A DNA stretch of 64,000 nt from Rhodothermia bacterium (GCA_030427885.1 JAUICM010000004.1:372001-436000), one strand, 5' to 3'; counted from the first letter of the stretch, positions 44,281-53,596 are shown. Numbers and translations: made by a program. Notes: generated by a model from the sequence alone, not told the origin.

Positions 44281-47022
44281 ATGAATAAAGGGGTACTGAA
44301 AACAGTATTTTTATTAGGTTTAGCTGTTTTATACTCTAATAACGGGTTTTCTCAATATACAGTTCAGCATCAGCCTCCAACGGTGCTGGATCGTACTGTA
44401 GATAATACCCTTCAGTTTTTTGTGCCTGGCGTCCTGGAAACGGATGTAAGCGAGGCACTTCTTTTCTATCGGTTTGATGGGGATCTCGGATACTCACAAC
44501 GAGAGATATTTTATGTTAATGGTGCTTTCACAACTTCTTTTGGGCCGGAAGAGCTTTCAGGAACAGGCCTTGAGTATTATTTTCAACTTACTCTCCGAAA
44601 TTCAGATCAGGATTTGTTTTATCCGGAGACATTACCATCCGAAAACCCGGTGGAAATTGAGATCATAGATGGCGCTCAGCAAGAAGTACTCAAAAAAGCT
44701 GAGGGTATTGAATACACGATCTTATCTCCGAGGCCTGGCAATGGACTGGCATTGAATGACGTATATGTGGGAATCTCCCTATTCTATGATAAGGAGGCAC
44801 TGGAACCGGGGGAATTCAGATTATATGTGGATGATATTGATGTAACAGCCAACGCAGACACCAGCAACTACTTCATCTCATATATACCAAAGGGGCTGAA
44901 GATGGGTACCCATTCAATCCGGCTTGACTATGTAACCGCTACTGAATCTCTTAATGTAACAGGATGGGATTTTCGGGTGGTTGATCCAAAGAAAGCTTCG
45001 TACTCTGGTTTGGCACCGCGGCTTATTCCAACAGGAAGAGTGGAACTAACTGCCAGAAATCAGGTTATCTCCGGGGATATCAATAACGCATTTACAGGCA
45101 GAACTTATATGAGCGGAGCAAAAGGCCTTTTCAAATACTCCCTGAATGCCTACATAACCTCTCAGGAATCAAACAGGCTGCAACCGCAGAACAGATATGG
45201 TTTGTCTTTGGCCTATGGTAAATGGTGGAGCCTGGATGCAGGTCACATATATCCAAATATGAGTCGCTTCACTATATCCGGAAGAAGGATCTTCGGGGTG
45301 AACACGTCGCTGCATTTACTTTGGGAGGGCGTGAATCTTCAATTCATTTACGGTGAGATCAACAGAAAGGTCACGAACCGATATAACCCGATCAAAGTAG
45401 ACACCTTGTTTTCTACAGCAAATCCCGATAGTATTCTGGATAAATCGTACACCCTGGGATTCCAAAGTGCAGGTCGGGGAACGTTCAAAAGAAAGGTTAT
45501 TGGTGGAAGGATCGGAATTGGAAATCCAAAGAAATTTCAGTTTGGTCTGCAGGCGATGAAAGTGGAGGATGATACCACATCACTGTTCAATGTGGTTAAT
45601 TTCAGGGATTTGCTGGAAGGTTCAAGTGATCTTTACACGCATTTAAGTATGGCCGATCAGAACAGGTTGATCTCTAATCCCGATTTGTTGCAGATCCAGG
45701 GCGGAACGGTTCGTCCTAAAGGTAACTTTGTTGCCGGGGCTGATCTTAAGTTCAGCTTTGATGAGAATAAGATCCGTTTCAATACCGAGACTGTTGCCAG
45801 CGCTCTAAATGATAATATTTACGGCGGGCCATTAGATTCTCTTGCAGCTGCAGATCTGGGTTTTGAAGATATTGACCAATCAAATCTGGATATCCTGGAG
45901 CAACTATCCTGGCTTATCATTATAAATGAAAATATCAATGTACTTCCGATCCGGTTTAAGGATTTCAATACTGACAGTTCCTCAGCGGAAGTGTTCTTCC
46001 CAACCTCAGTACTGGGATCAAATTCCGAACTGTCATTCAATTATCCCAGGAACCGGCTAAGTGTGCAGTACCGATGGGTAGGTCCCGATTTTGTGTCACT
46101 GGCGAATTCTACCATCAGAAAAGATATTGCGGGTTTTACTATTTCTGACAGATTCCGGTTACTTCAGAACCAACTTTATGTGACGCTCGGTTTTGAGGCT
46201 TTAAATGATAATGTCACTAATTCCAAGAACGCGACCACCGATACATACTCTTACCGGACAAATGTGAGCTGGTTTCCTGTAAAGGAGATCCTGCCCAGAG
46301 TTAGTGCCGGCTTCAGATACAGAAAACGGGATAATAGTGTGGGACGATACAACCCATTTGTGGAAATGATCACTGGCAGCCAGAATGTAGCTGTTCAGAA
46401 TATCAGGATTACCACGGACGGCGATACCCTGATCACTCCGACCCCAAGATTGAACAGCACGCTGAATTTGAATTTTTCGGTGACTCAGCAGGTTCGATTT
46501 ATGGATATGGTTCATGATGCTACCATCAGCCTTTCAACACTGGATACCAAAGATGAGGTGTTTGAATTTGGTGATGTTAAGAACAGTTCGCTTTCACTGA
46601 ATATCACCTCCCGTTTCGAAACACTGCCACTCCGCACACAGCTTGGCTCAACAGTCAATAATACCCAATCCGGTAATGGGTTACTGGATATCGATATTTT
46701 CGGGCTGTATGCCGGGGGATCTTATTTCATGCTTGATGGAAAGTTGAATATCAACGGAAGACTTGCCTTCACGAATAACATTTCCAGAAGCAGATCTTTG
46801 ACTGTGGTTGATAACGATGATACCAATATCTATAACGATTATTTCGAATTGACCCCCGCACTGAATACAAACAAATTTTCTACCTATGTACTGGTGGCCG
46901 GGGCAGAGTATAAATTCGATAACCACCATTCCTTTATATTTGATTCAAACTTCACTAATGTAACCGGTGAAAATTCACTAAATGACCGCATAGTACAGCT
47001 GCGCTACATTTACAGATTCTAA
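44281..47022 (+). CDS. Large outer-membrane beta-barrel candidate in the FecR/CHASE2 operon
   Basis: 913 residues with a signal peptide (VLKTVFLLGLAVLYSNNGFSQ). The first part (about 25-245) is two beta-sandwich domains; the remainder is a long series of alternating polar/hydrophobic strands rich in aromatic girdle residues and ending DRIVQLRYIYRF, a typical C-terminal barrel strand. I do not recognise a family and there is no TonB plug. It may be an adaptor or pore transmitting signals to the FecR protein. A GTG at 44275 is in frame two codons earlier; the ATG at 44281 is preferred as it gives a normal signal peptide. Confidence 0.75.
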   Translation: MNKGVLKTVFLLGLAVLYSNNGFSQYTVQHQPPTVLDRTVDNTLQFFVPGVLETDVSEALLFYRFDGDLGYSQREIFYVNGAFTTSFGPEELSGTGLEYYFQLTLRNSDQDLFYPETLPSENPVEIEIIDGAQQEVLKKAEGIEYTILSPRPGNGLALNDVYVGISLFYDKEALEPGEFRLYVDDIDVTANADTSNYFISYIPKGLKMGTHSIRLDYVTATESLNVTGWDFRVVDPKKASYSGLAPRLIPTGRVELTARNQVISGDINNAFTGRTYMSGAKGLFKYSLNAYITSQESNRLQPQNRYGLSLAYGKWWSLDAGHIYPNMSRFTISGRRIFGVNTSLHLLWEGVNLQFIYGEINRKVTNRYNPIKVDTLFSTANPDSILDKSYTLGFQSAGRGTFKRKVIGGRIGIGNPKKFQFGLQAMKVEDDTTSLFNVVNFRDLLEGSSDLYTHLSMADQNRLISNPDLLQIQGGTVRPKGNFVAGADLKFSFDENKIRFNTETVASALNDNIYGGPLDSLAAADLGFEDIDQSNLDILEQLSWLIIINENINVLPIRFKDFNTDSSSAEVFFPTSVLGSNSELSFNYPRNRLSVQYRWVGPDFVSLANSTIRKDIAGFTISDRFRLLQNQLYVTLGFEALNDNVTNSKNATTDTYSYRTNVSWFPVKEILPRVSAGFRYRKRDNSVGRYNPFVEMITGSQNVAVQNIRITTDGDTLITPTPRLNSTLNLNFSVTQQVRFMDMVHDATISLSTLDTKDEVFEFGDVKNSSLSLNITSRFETLPLRTQLGSTVNNTQSGNGLLDIDIFGLYAGGSYFMLDGKLNINGRLAFTNNISRSRSLTVVDNDDTNIYNDYFELTPALNTNKFSTYVLVAGAEYKFDNHHSFIFDSNFTNVTGENSLNDRIVQLRYIYRF

Positions 47023-47025
47023 GGA

Positions 47026-49185
47026 ATGAACACCTCAAAAAGAACTAAGAAACCGGTTGGGATCTATCTGCTGATCGCCTTAGTTACTTTTCTAATGGCT
47101 GTACTTCTTACCAATACCGGTCCGGTTAAAAGGACAGAGTTTTCGATCAGAGACCAGTTATTTGAGATCAGAGGCCCGCTTTCAGTTGAGAACAGTCCCA
47201 TTGTGCTGGTGGCCATAAGTGAGAAAGCAGATTCTGAGATACCCTATAAATACCCATGGCCAGCCAGTGTTCACGCTAAGCTGGTGGAGAATCTTACCGA
47301 AGCCGGGGCAAAAGTGATTCTCTTTGACGTGCTTTTGACAGAACCAGACGAACTTAATCCCCGGAACGATACACTACTGGCTGAGGCAATCAAAGAACAT
47401 GGGAAAGTAGTATTAGCAGCTGATGTGGAACGAACAGAAAGTTCAAGAGGGGAGGAACTGGTGCCGGTTTTCCCTCATCCTTTATTGAGAGAATACAATC
47501 CAAATCCGCTGGGTTTTGTGCACACCATTCCATCAGCAGATGGATTTGTTAGGTCGTACAGTATCGGGCGTCAATATTTGGGTAATGAATATTATATGTT
47601 GGGTATTGAAGGCATAAAGTTATTCGATGGTATTCGGGATGATGAAGTGGATGCACTGGATGTAAATTCAGAAGGAGATTTCAGAGTTGGTAAATATGTA
47701 ATAAAAAGGGAAAGCCTGAATTCTTTCATTGTGAATTATTACGGGCCTGAAGGCATGTTTCCAACCATATCCTATGAAGAGGTTGTGGATGACGCAGAAT
47801 TCACAACTGTTATGGAGGAAGATGCATTTGAGATGAATACATTTGATGATCCCGATATTGGATTATTGCAACGCGGGATCTTCAAAGACAAGATCGTGAT
47901 CGTCGGTTCTACCATGCCGGTGTTACAGGATTTCCACCCAACACCGTTCTCGACGGGTGATTTTCCAAGGCCTGGTTTCGAGATCCACGCACATGCCATT
48001 CAAACCATACTCGATAGCAATTTCATAACCAGTCAAAGCACAATCATCAGGTTTCTGATGATGGTTATTCTCAGTTTTGCGGTGGTTTTCTTTAATCGGT
48101 ATTTGGGGGCCGGCTGGGGATTCCTGTTTACTGCTGTTTCGATGGGATTGTACTACTTTGCGGCCGTCCAGATCTTCCTGCACTTTCAGATGTTTATTTT
48201 TGTTACAGGTGCTTTGATTTCACTATTCATTGGACAGGTAGGTACGGTAGGTTATGAGTATGTGATAGAACAGCGCGAAAAAAGAAGGATCAAAGGGATG
48301 TTCTCTTCGTATGTATCTCCAACGCTGGTAGACCAAATGGTGGCATCAAAAGAAGAGCCAAAGCTGGGTGGTGAGGAAACCTACATGACAGCTTTTTTCA
48401 GTGATATTGTTTCCTTCTCAAGCTTTTCGGAGATCCTGGAACCGAAGCAATTGGTTGCGCTGATCAATGAATATCTCACAGCAATGACCGATATCCTTAA
48501 TGATCAGGGCGGGACCCTGGATAAGTTTATTGGTGATGCTATTGTGGCATTTTTCGGAGCTCCCATTATGGTAGAAGACCATGCCCGTAGAGCTTGCGTG
48601 ACCTCTCAGTTGATGAGCCGTAAACTTCACGAACTGAAAGAAAAGTGGAAAGCCGATAACTGGCCGGATATCGTTTGGCAGATGCACCACAGGATCGGAT
48701 TGAACACCGGAAATATGGTTACCGGAAATATGGGTTCCATACGACGCTTCAATTATACCATGATGGGTGACAATGTGAATCTAGCTGCGCGATGTGAAAG
48801 TGGGGCCAAATCGTACAATGTATATACCATGGTGACTGAGGCCACAAAACTGGAAGCTCAGAAATATGGGGATGAATGTCTGTACCGGTTTCTGGATAAT
48901 ATTGTGGTGAAAGGCAGGACCCAGCCAGTTAGAGTGTTCGAGATCGTTGGTTTAAAAGAAGATGCAGATCAGCAATTGTATGATTGTGTTGGTATTTATG
49001 AAGAAGCCATGGCCAAATACATGAATCAGGAATGGGACGCTGCGATAGATCTGTTCGAACAGGCCCGTACTTTGGAAAAAGACCAGATGAATCCCACTCA
49101 GATCTTTATCAGCCGCTGCAACCTGATGAAGGTTAAACCACCCGGTGATGACTGGAACGGCGTATTTGTGATGAAAAGTAAATAA
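47026..49185 (+). CDS. CHASE2-domain class III adenylate cyclase
   Basis: 719 residues. A membrane helix (about 14-31), a periplasmic CHASE2 sensor (about 35-330), three further helices (about 335-415), then the class III cyclase domain (about 445-625). Metal-binding Asp460 is in FFSDIVSFS and Asp504 in GDAIVAFF; Lys500 and Asp582 (MMGDNVN) favour ATP over GTP; Asn585 and Arg589 are the transition-state residues. So the enzyme should make cAMP. The C-terminus (about 640-719) has a TPR-like helical tail. It is three bases after the barrel gene and last in the operon, so an outer-membrane/periplasmic signal is probably read by CHASE2. Confidence 0.93.
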   Translation: MNTSKRTKKPVGIYLLIALVTFLMAVLLTNTGPVKRTEFSIRDQLFEIRGPLSVENSPIVLVAISEKADSEIPYKYPWPASVHAKLVENLTEAGAKVILFDVLLTEPDELNPRNDTLLAEAIKEHGKVVLAADVERTESSRGEELVPVFPHPLLREYNPNPLGFVHTIPSADGFVRSYSIGRQYLGNEYYMLGIEGIKLFDGIRDDEVDALDVNSEGDFRVGKYVIKRESLNSFIVNYYGPEGMFPTISYEEVVDDAEFTTVMEEDAFEMNTFDDPDIGLLQRGIFKDKIVIVGSTMPVLQDFHPTPFSTGDFPRPGFEIHAHAIQTILDSNFITSQSTIIRFLMMVILSFAVVFFNRYLGAGWGFLFTAVSMGLYYFAAVQIFLHFQMFIFVTGALISLFIGQVGTVGYEYVIEQREKRRIKGMFSSYVSPTLVDQMVASKEEPKLGGEETYMTAFFSDIVSFSSFSEILEPKQLVALINEYLTAMTDILNDQGGTLDKFIGDAIVAFFGAPIMVEDHARRACVTSQLMSRKLHELKEKWKADNWPDIVWQMHHRIGLNTGNMVTGNMGSIRRFNYTMMGDNVNLAARCESGAKSYNVYTMVTEATKLEAQKYGDECLYRFLDNIVVKGRTQPVRVFEIVGLKEDADQQLYDCVGIYEEAMAKYMNQEWDAAIDLFEQARTLEKDQMNPTQIFISRCNLMKVKPPGDDWNGVFVMKSK

Positions 49186-49228
49186 CTAACAACGATTTGT
49201 TACAAGTTTTAAGCTAGAAGGAGCAAAC

Positions 49229-49576
49229 ATGAAGAATTTTAAAAAACTCATTGTTTGGCAAAGAAGCATGGAACTTGCAGGAGAAGTTTCAAAGGCATTG
49301 GAAGAATTGTCTCCTGAGGAAAGATATACATATCGTGATCAGAACGTTAGGTGCTCAATCTCAATTCCATCCAATATTGCTGAGGGAAGCAGCAGGGACA
49401 GTAAAAAAGATTACAAAAGATTTCTTCGTATTTCGCTGGGCTCCAGTTTCGAGTTGGAGACACAAATATTGCTTTTGCAACAAAACGGTCTTCTTAGTCA
49501 TAGCTCAATCGAATCTATTTTGTCTCTAAATACCGAGGTTCAAAAAATGCTACAGACCTTTATGAAAAGGATATAA
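49229..49576 (+). CDS. Four-helix-bundle protein (23S rRNA intervening-sequence type)
   Basis: 115 residues. KKLIVWQRSMELAGEV opens the protein and QNVRCSISIPSNIAEG followed by FLRISLGSSFELETQI are the hallmark blocks of the four-helix-bundle family named after 23S rRNA intervening sequences. These proteins form pentameric bundles with a central groove; function is unknown. Although the family name refers to rRNA, no rRNA is near. The ATG has a GAAGGAG Shine-Dalgarno-like sequence nine bases upstream. Single gene between the cyclase and the SRP RNA. Confidence 0.9.
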   Translation: MKNFKKLIVWQRSMELAGEVSKALEELSPEERYTYRDQNVRCSISIPSNIAEGSSRDSKKDYKRFLRISLGSSFELETQILLLQQNGLLSHSSIESILSLNTEVQKMLQTFMKRI

Positions 49577-49637
49577 GTGCTTAAAGTTGAAAGCTTGTAG
49601 CTCGAAACTACATGTTTGAAACTAATAGCTATTTTTC

Positions 49638-49669
49638 TTGAGAATGGGGATGGTTTACCCTTATCTTTA
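49638..49669 (+). promoter_or_regulatory. Bacteroidota-type promoter of the SRP RNA
   Basis: TTG at 49638-49640 is followed after 21 bases by TATCTTTA (49662-49669), matching the TTG-N21-TAnnTTTG arrangement in all but the last base; transcription would start about eight bases on, at the 5' end of the SRP RNA. The same spacing is seen before the arginine operon. Confidence 0.7.
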
Positions 49670-49676
49670 GGGTTCT

Positions 49677-49774
49677 GGGCAAGTCCTATACAGCCAGCTC
49701 CCTTTGAACTCCGTCAGGGCAGGAATGCAGCAGCGGTAATTTGGTCGTAGCGGCGTGATATAGATCGCTTGCCC
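49677..49774 (+). ncRNA. ffs: Signal recognition particle RNA (4.5S type)
   Basis: The RNA is closed by a 7-bp stem GGGCAAG (49677-49683) with CTTGCCC (49768-49774). The conserved SRP domain is present as TCCGTCAGG, then GCAGGAATGCAGCAGCGG, which includes the apical tetraloop-like hairpin and the symmetric AGCAGC loop recognised by Ffh. A run of T residues follows the stem. At about 98 nt it is a small bacterial type without an Alu domain. Confidence 0.92.
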
Positions 49775-49807
49775 ATTTTTTATGTCCATGGTTTTGGGTT
49801 GAAGAAT

Positions 49808-49940
49808 GTCTTTGCGAGGAGGATGAGTGCACGTGGGGAGTAAATAAACCAACGACGAAGCAATCTCAGGGTACCAAGTCGATAACTTGATCTGTAGATT
49901 CCTCAATCGTCACCTATGGTGACTCAACCGGAATGACAAA
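49808..49940. repeat. Intergenic repeat-like sequence after the SRP RNA
   Basis: The gap 49775-49950 has no gene. It begins GTCTTTGCGAGGAGG, contains CGACGAAGCAATCTC and ends with AGATTCCTC...GGAATGAC, a pattern typical of the decayed intergenic repeats of Bacteroidota. A perfect palindrome GTCACC-TAT-GGTGAC (49909-49923) sits inside. The repeat may also end the transcript of the YpdA gene, which converges from the other side. Family membership is by eye only. Confidence 0.45.
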
Positions 49941-49950
49941 TCAATATGTT

Positions 49951-50907
49951 TCAGGGCATATTTTGAGCAATATGCTCTGCGATCTGATCAGCATGAATCC
50001 TGGAATTCTCGATGAATAGTTTACTGGTATCCATTCCTCCGCACACCACACCAGCTACATACATTCCTTTCCGGTTCGTTTCCAGTGAATCTTCTCTGTG
50101 AACAGGCATACACTTCTCATCATCAGTGAGCTCAATTCCTAATTTCTCCATCAGAGAATAATTGGGTTTATACCCGGTCATTGCCAGTACGAAATCATTC
50201 GGAATGGTCACTTCGCCATCAGGAGTGTTCAGAATCACTTCCTTCTCTTTGATCTCTTTCACTTCAGAATTGAAGTAGGCTTTTACTTCATTATTCTTGA
50301 TCCGGTTTTCGATGTCCGGCTTTACCCAGTATTTCACTGAAGGTTTGATCTCGCCATAGCGCACACACATGGTCACATTCGCATTAGACCTGAAACACTC
50401 GAGGGCAACATCCACACCGGAATTTCCGGCGCCGATCACCAGCACATTCTGCCAGGCGTAGGGATGGGGTTCATCGTAATAGTGTTTTACTTTTGGCAGA
50501 TCTTCACCCGGAACGCCCATTTTATTGGCAGTACCATAAAAGCCGGTGGCAACAACGATCTTATCTGCTTTGTATTCAGCTTTATCTGTTTTCACGGTGA
50601 AATTTCCATCTTCACCTTCAACTGACTCCACACTTTCATATAAATTAATGGGCAGTTCATAGCTTTCAGCAACTCGGCGATAATATTCCAGGGCCTCTCT
50701 TCGGGTTGGTTTGGGGCCGTGGGAGATGAACGGGACATCACCTATCTCAAGCCGGTCGGAAGTAGAGAAGAAGGTCATGTTCACAGGGTAGTGAAAAAGT
50801 GAATTTACCAAACAGCCTCTCTCAATGATCCTGAATGGAATACCTTTGCGTTTCAGCTGAATTCCGGTAGCCAGTCCGATGGGGCCTGCTCCTATAATAA
50901 TTACCAT
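49951..50907 (-). CDS. ypdA: YpdA-type FAD/NAD(P)-dependent bacillithiol disulfide reductase candidate
   Basis: 318 residues. The FAD-binding loop IIIGAGPIGLATGIQL starts the protein, the NAD(P) loop VLVIGAGNSGVDVALE is at about 153-170, and LVNSLFHYPVNMTFFSTSDRLEIG plus GPKPTRREALEYYRRV are YpdA-specific blocks. The thioredoxin-reductase CxxC pair is absent. YpdA (Bdr) reduces bacillithiol disulfide in Firmicutes, and homologues occur in Bacteroidota that make bacillithiol. No bsh gene is nearby, so the substrate is inferred. It is followed 25 bases later on the same strand by the YheT-type hydrolase, or rather lies just after it in transcription order. Confidence 0.85.
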   Translation of the reverse strand: MVIIIGAGPIGLATGIQLKRKGIPFRIIERGCLVNSLFHYPVNMTFFSTSDRLEIGDVPFISHGPKPTRREALEYYRRVAESYELPINLYESVESVEGEDGNFTVKTDKAEYKADKIVVATGFYGTANKMGVPGEDLPKVKHYYDEPHPYAWQNVLVIGAGNSGVDVALECFRSNANVTMCVRYGEIKPSVKYWVKPDIENRIKNNEVKAYFNSEVKEIKEKEVILNTPDGEVTIPNDFVLAMTGYKPNYSLMEKLGIELTDDEKCMPVHREDSLETNRKGMYVAGVVCGGMDTSKLFIENSRIHADQIAEHIAQNMP

Positions 50908-50932
50908 GTTCTCCTGATTTTGAATGAGTGAA

Positions 50933-51916
50933 CTAAACAGCGTTAAGATACAAATCGTTTGGGGAATCTACCCAAGTGAGTATGCTTCGGTTCAGCCAGT
51001 TCCCGGGAGAGCTTACAAAACCGACATGTCCGCCTTCATTGGTGAAGATCGTCTGAATGAATGGATTGTTATCAATGTCACTGAAAGGCGCAAACTCTAA
51101 TGGGCACAGAGTATCTTCTTTGCTGTGTATGATGAGAAGCGGAGTGCGGACGTCTTTCAGAAAATTTTTAGAGGAACAGCTGTTGTAGTAGTGATCCGCA
51201 CTTTCAAAGCCATGCACCGGGGCGGTGACCATATCGTCGAATTCGTAGATCGTTTTTCCTTTGAATTCTGGAATATCGGAATACAAACCTCGTTTTTTAT
51301 TAGCCTTTTCTTTTAAGGTATGTATGAAACGGTACTCGTAGATCTTATTGAAGCCTTTGCTCATATTGATAGATCCCGCACGGAGATCATAGGGCGGTGA
51401 CACAGCTACCGCTTTTTTGATGAGCGGATCACCTTTAAGCTCACTCAAGGATTTGATCAGAGCATTAGCCCCTAATGAAAACCCAACAGCGTATATATCA
51501 CGATTAGGAAAATGATCATTTATCCAGCCAAAAAGCAGGTGATAATCTGAAGTCTCTCCCGAATGGTAGAATCTTTTTTGACGGTTTAGTCTCCTTCCAC
51601 ATCCCCTGAAATTCATAGCTACAGATGAGTATCCGGCTTTTTCAAGGTCATACATAAGGTTGCGGATATAGAAGCGCTCTGAGGAGCCTTCAAGGCCGTG
51701 AAACAAAGCGAGCACTGGTTTATCGGTGTATGTATCAAGAACATCCAGTTCCAGGAAGTCATCGTCCGGGGTATCAATTTCAATGCGGTTTACAGAAACT
51801 GATTTTACGGGCATGAATTGTGAAGGTACAATAGTATGAACGTGCGTATTCAGTGCCCACCATCTGCTTTTGAATGGGGGAAATGGGAGCTGAGTTTCAG
51901 AATGAGATTCGGCCAT
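50933..51916 (-). CDS. YheT-type alpha/beta hydrolase
   Basis: 327 residues. The N-terminal block FKSRWWALNTHVHTIVPSQF is the family signature. The nucleophile elbow GFSLGANAL carries the catalytic serine, an aspartate probably lies in the HSKEDTLCP loop, and the His in NEGGHVGFV completes the triad. LFHGLEGSSE forms the oxyanion region. Members are small-molecule or lipid esterases of unknown physiological substrate. It is the first gene of a two-gene unit with ypdA and starts 29 bases from the divergent Ppx gene. Confidence 0.88.
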   Translation of the reverse strand: MAESHSETQLPFPPFKSRWWALNTHVHTIVPSQFMPVKSVSVNRIEIDTPDDDFLELDVLDTYTDKPVLALFHGLEGSSERFYIRNLMYDLEKAGYSSVAMNFRGCGRRLNRQKRFYHSGETSDYHLLFGWINDHFPNRDIYAVGFSLGANALIKSLSELKGDPLIKKAVAVSPPYDLRAGSINMSKGFNKIYEYRFIHTLKEKANKKRGLYSDIPEFKGKTIYEFDDMVTAPVHGFESADHYYNSCSSKNFLKDVRTPLLIIHSKEDTLCPLEFAPFSDIDNNPFIQTIFTNEGGHVGFVSSPGNWLNRSILTWVDSPNDLYLNAV

Positions 51917-51981
51917 GGCTTAAACTACCAAATATCTGATCTTTTGTGTATGATGAAAGTGAAACTTATACGGAGAATTTA

Positions 51982-53550
51982 ATGATCATCGGTTCCCAAA
52001 GCGGACAATCAGTAGCAGTAAAAAGAATAGCAGCCATTGACCTGGGTACAAACTCATTCCATGCAGTGATCGTGGATATTTATTCGGACGGTAGTTTCCG
52101 AAAGATAGACGACCTGAAGGAGATGGTTCAGCTGGCCAAAGGGGGACTGAAAAGTAAGTTGTCAGAAGGAGCCTTCAAAAGGGGGATTGATGCCCTGAGG
52201 AAGATCAAGGTATTGTGTGATAGTCAGGGAGCCGACCGGATTCTGGCTTATGCGACCAGTGCGATCCGTGAAGCTGAGAACGGGGGAGAGTTTATTCAAA
52301 AAAGTATTGACGACATTGGGATCAAGATCAATGCCATTCCCGGTTCAGTTGAAGCTGAGTTGATCGGGTATGCGGTGCAGCATGGTGTTAAACTGGATGA
52401 GAAACCTGTGCTTATGGTGGACATTGGTGGTGGTAGCGTCGAGTTCATTTTGGGAAATGACAAGGAATTCTTCTATCTCACCAGTAAGAAGATCGGAGTA
52501 TCCAGAACAGCAGATACATTCAAACCTTCTGATCCAATCACAAAAGAAGATATAGCAAAGCTCGAAGCTCATTATGAAGAAGAGCTGAAGTATGTAACAG
52601 AAGCTCTGGAAAAACAGCCGGCAGAAGTGATGATCGGATCTTCGGGTACGATGCAGAATATAGCTGCTATGATCGCTGCACGTAAAAAGACCCCAACGGA
52701 TGTAACACTCAATGAGATGGAGTTTACGGATGAGGACTACTACAAATTCTACAATGATTTTATAAAGCTTGATCGTAAGGGCAGAGGAAAAGTCTCAGGG
52801 CTTGATTCCAAACGTGTTGATTTCATCAATACCGGAGTGGTGCTGGTAAATCTGTTATTCAGAAAGTATGGCATTAAAAAGATGCGGATCTCTACCCAGG
52901 CGCTGAGAGAGGGGATCATCATCCGGTATCTGAAACGGGAAATGATGGGATTCACCGGCTCGGGTGCATTCACAGACCCAAGGCGAAGAAGTGTGTTCGA
53001 ATTACTTAGAAAATGTAACTGGCATGAAGCTCATTCCACTCATGTGACCAAGCTGGCACTTACCATGTTTGATGCACTGAAAGAGGAAATGGGCTTGGCT
53101 GAGGAGGACAAGGAGTTACTTGAATATGCCGGTTATCTGCATGATATCGGGTATTACATTGCGCATTCCGCTCACCATAAGCACGCATTGTATATCATCC
53201 GGAATTCTGAATTGAAGGGTTTCCGGCAGGATGAAATTGAGGTGATCGCCAATGTGGCTCGTTATCACCGTCGTTCTACTCCGAAGAAGAGACATGAAGA
53301 GTACTGGAAGCTGAAAGCTCCGCTACGGGCAAAGATCCGCAAACTGGCCGGGATACTAAGAGTAGCAGATGGATTAGATCGAAGTCACTTTCAGAATGTG
53401 CAGAAGCTGGAGATCGAGTCGAAAGAGAAAGAACTGCTACTGAAGATCGAAACCACCGACGAACCATATCTCGAGATCTGGGGTGCCATGCGGAAATCGC
53501 ATCTACTCAGAGAGGTATTGAAGAAGAAGATCGTTATTGAAAGGGTGTAA
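51982..53550 (+). CDS. Ppx/GppA phosphatase fused to a C-terminal HD domain
   Basis: 522 residues. IAAIDLGTNSFHAVIVD is the actin-like ATPase fold opening of Ppx/GppA; the second phosphate loop is VDIGGGSVEFIL. It hydrolyses polyphosphate or pppGpp. The C-terminal half (about 330-520) is an HD domain with WHEAHSTHVTKLAL and AGYLHDIGYYIAHSAHHKH, where His-Asp and further histidines bind metal. The same order of domains is known in E. coli Ppx. A GTG at 51946 would add twelve residues without strand homology, so the ATG at 51982 is favoured; this is uncertain. It diverges from the hydrolase/YpdA pair. Confidence 0.9.
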   Translation: MIIGSQSGQSVAVKRIAAIDLGTNSFHAVIVDIYSDGSFRKIDDLKEMVQLAKGGLKSKLSEGAFKRGIDALRKIKVLCDSQGADRILAYATSAIREAENGGEFIQKSIDDIGIKINAIPGSVEAELIGYAVQHGVKLDEKPVLMVDIGGGSVEFILGNDKEFFYLTSKKIGVSRTADTFKPSDPITKEDIAKLEAHYEEELKYVTEALEKQPAEVMIGSSGTMQNIAAMIAARKKTPTDVTLNEMEFTDEDYYKFYNDFIKLDRKGRGKVSGLDSKRVDFINTGVVLVNLLFRKYGIKKMRISTQALREGIIIRYLKREMMGFTGSGAFTDPRRRSVFELLRKCNWHEAHSTHVTKLALTMFDALKEEMGLAEEDKELLEYAGYLHDIGYYIAHSAHHKHALYIIRNSELKGFRQDEIEVIANVARYHRRSTPKKRHEEYWKLKAPLRAKIRKLAGILRVADGLDRSHFQNVQKLEIESKEKELLLKIETTDEPYLEIWGAMRKSHLLREVLKKKIVIERV

Positions 53551-53596
53551 TTAGGAATAGTTGAATTAGGAATATTCGTAATTCAACTATTCCTAA
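53551..53596. repeat. 17-bp perfect inverted repeat between convergent genes
   Basis: TTAGGAATAGTTGAATT (53551-53567) is perfectly complementary to AATTCAACTATTCCTAA (53580-53596), with a 12-base loop. It sits between the Ppx stop and the M28 peptidase stop. It has no T run and so may act as a bidirectional structural terminator or be a repeat element. No copies elsewhere in the window were noticed. Confidence 0.6.

Noticed and set aside
49577..49676. Possible 23S rRNA fragment near the intervening-sequence-type protein
   Set aside because: No rRNA-like conserved blocks are present; only the SRP RNA follows.
49667..49906. 79-codon minus-strand open frame over the SRP RNA
   Set aside because: It is antisense to a convincing SRP RNA with a closing stem and a promoter, so it is a shadow frame.
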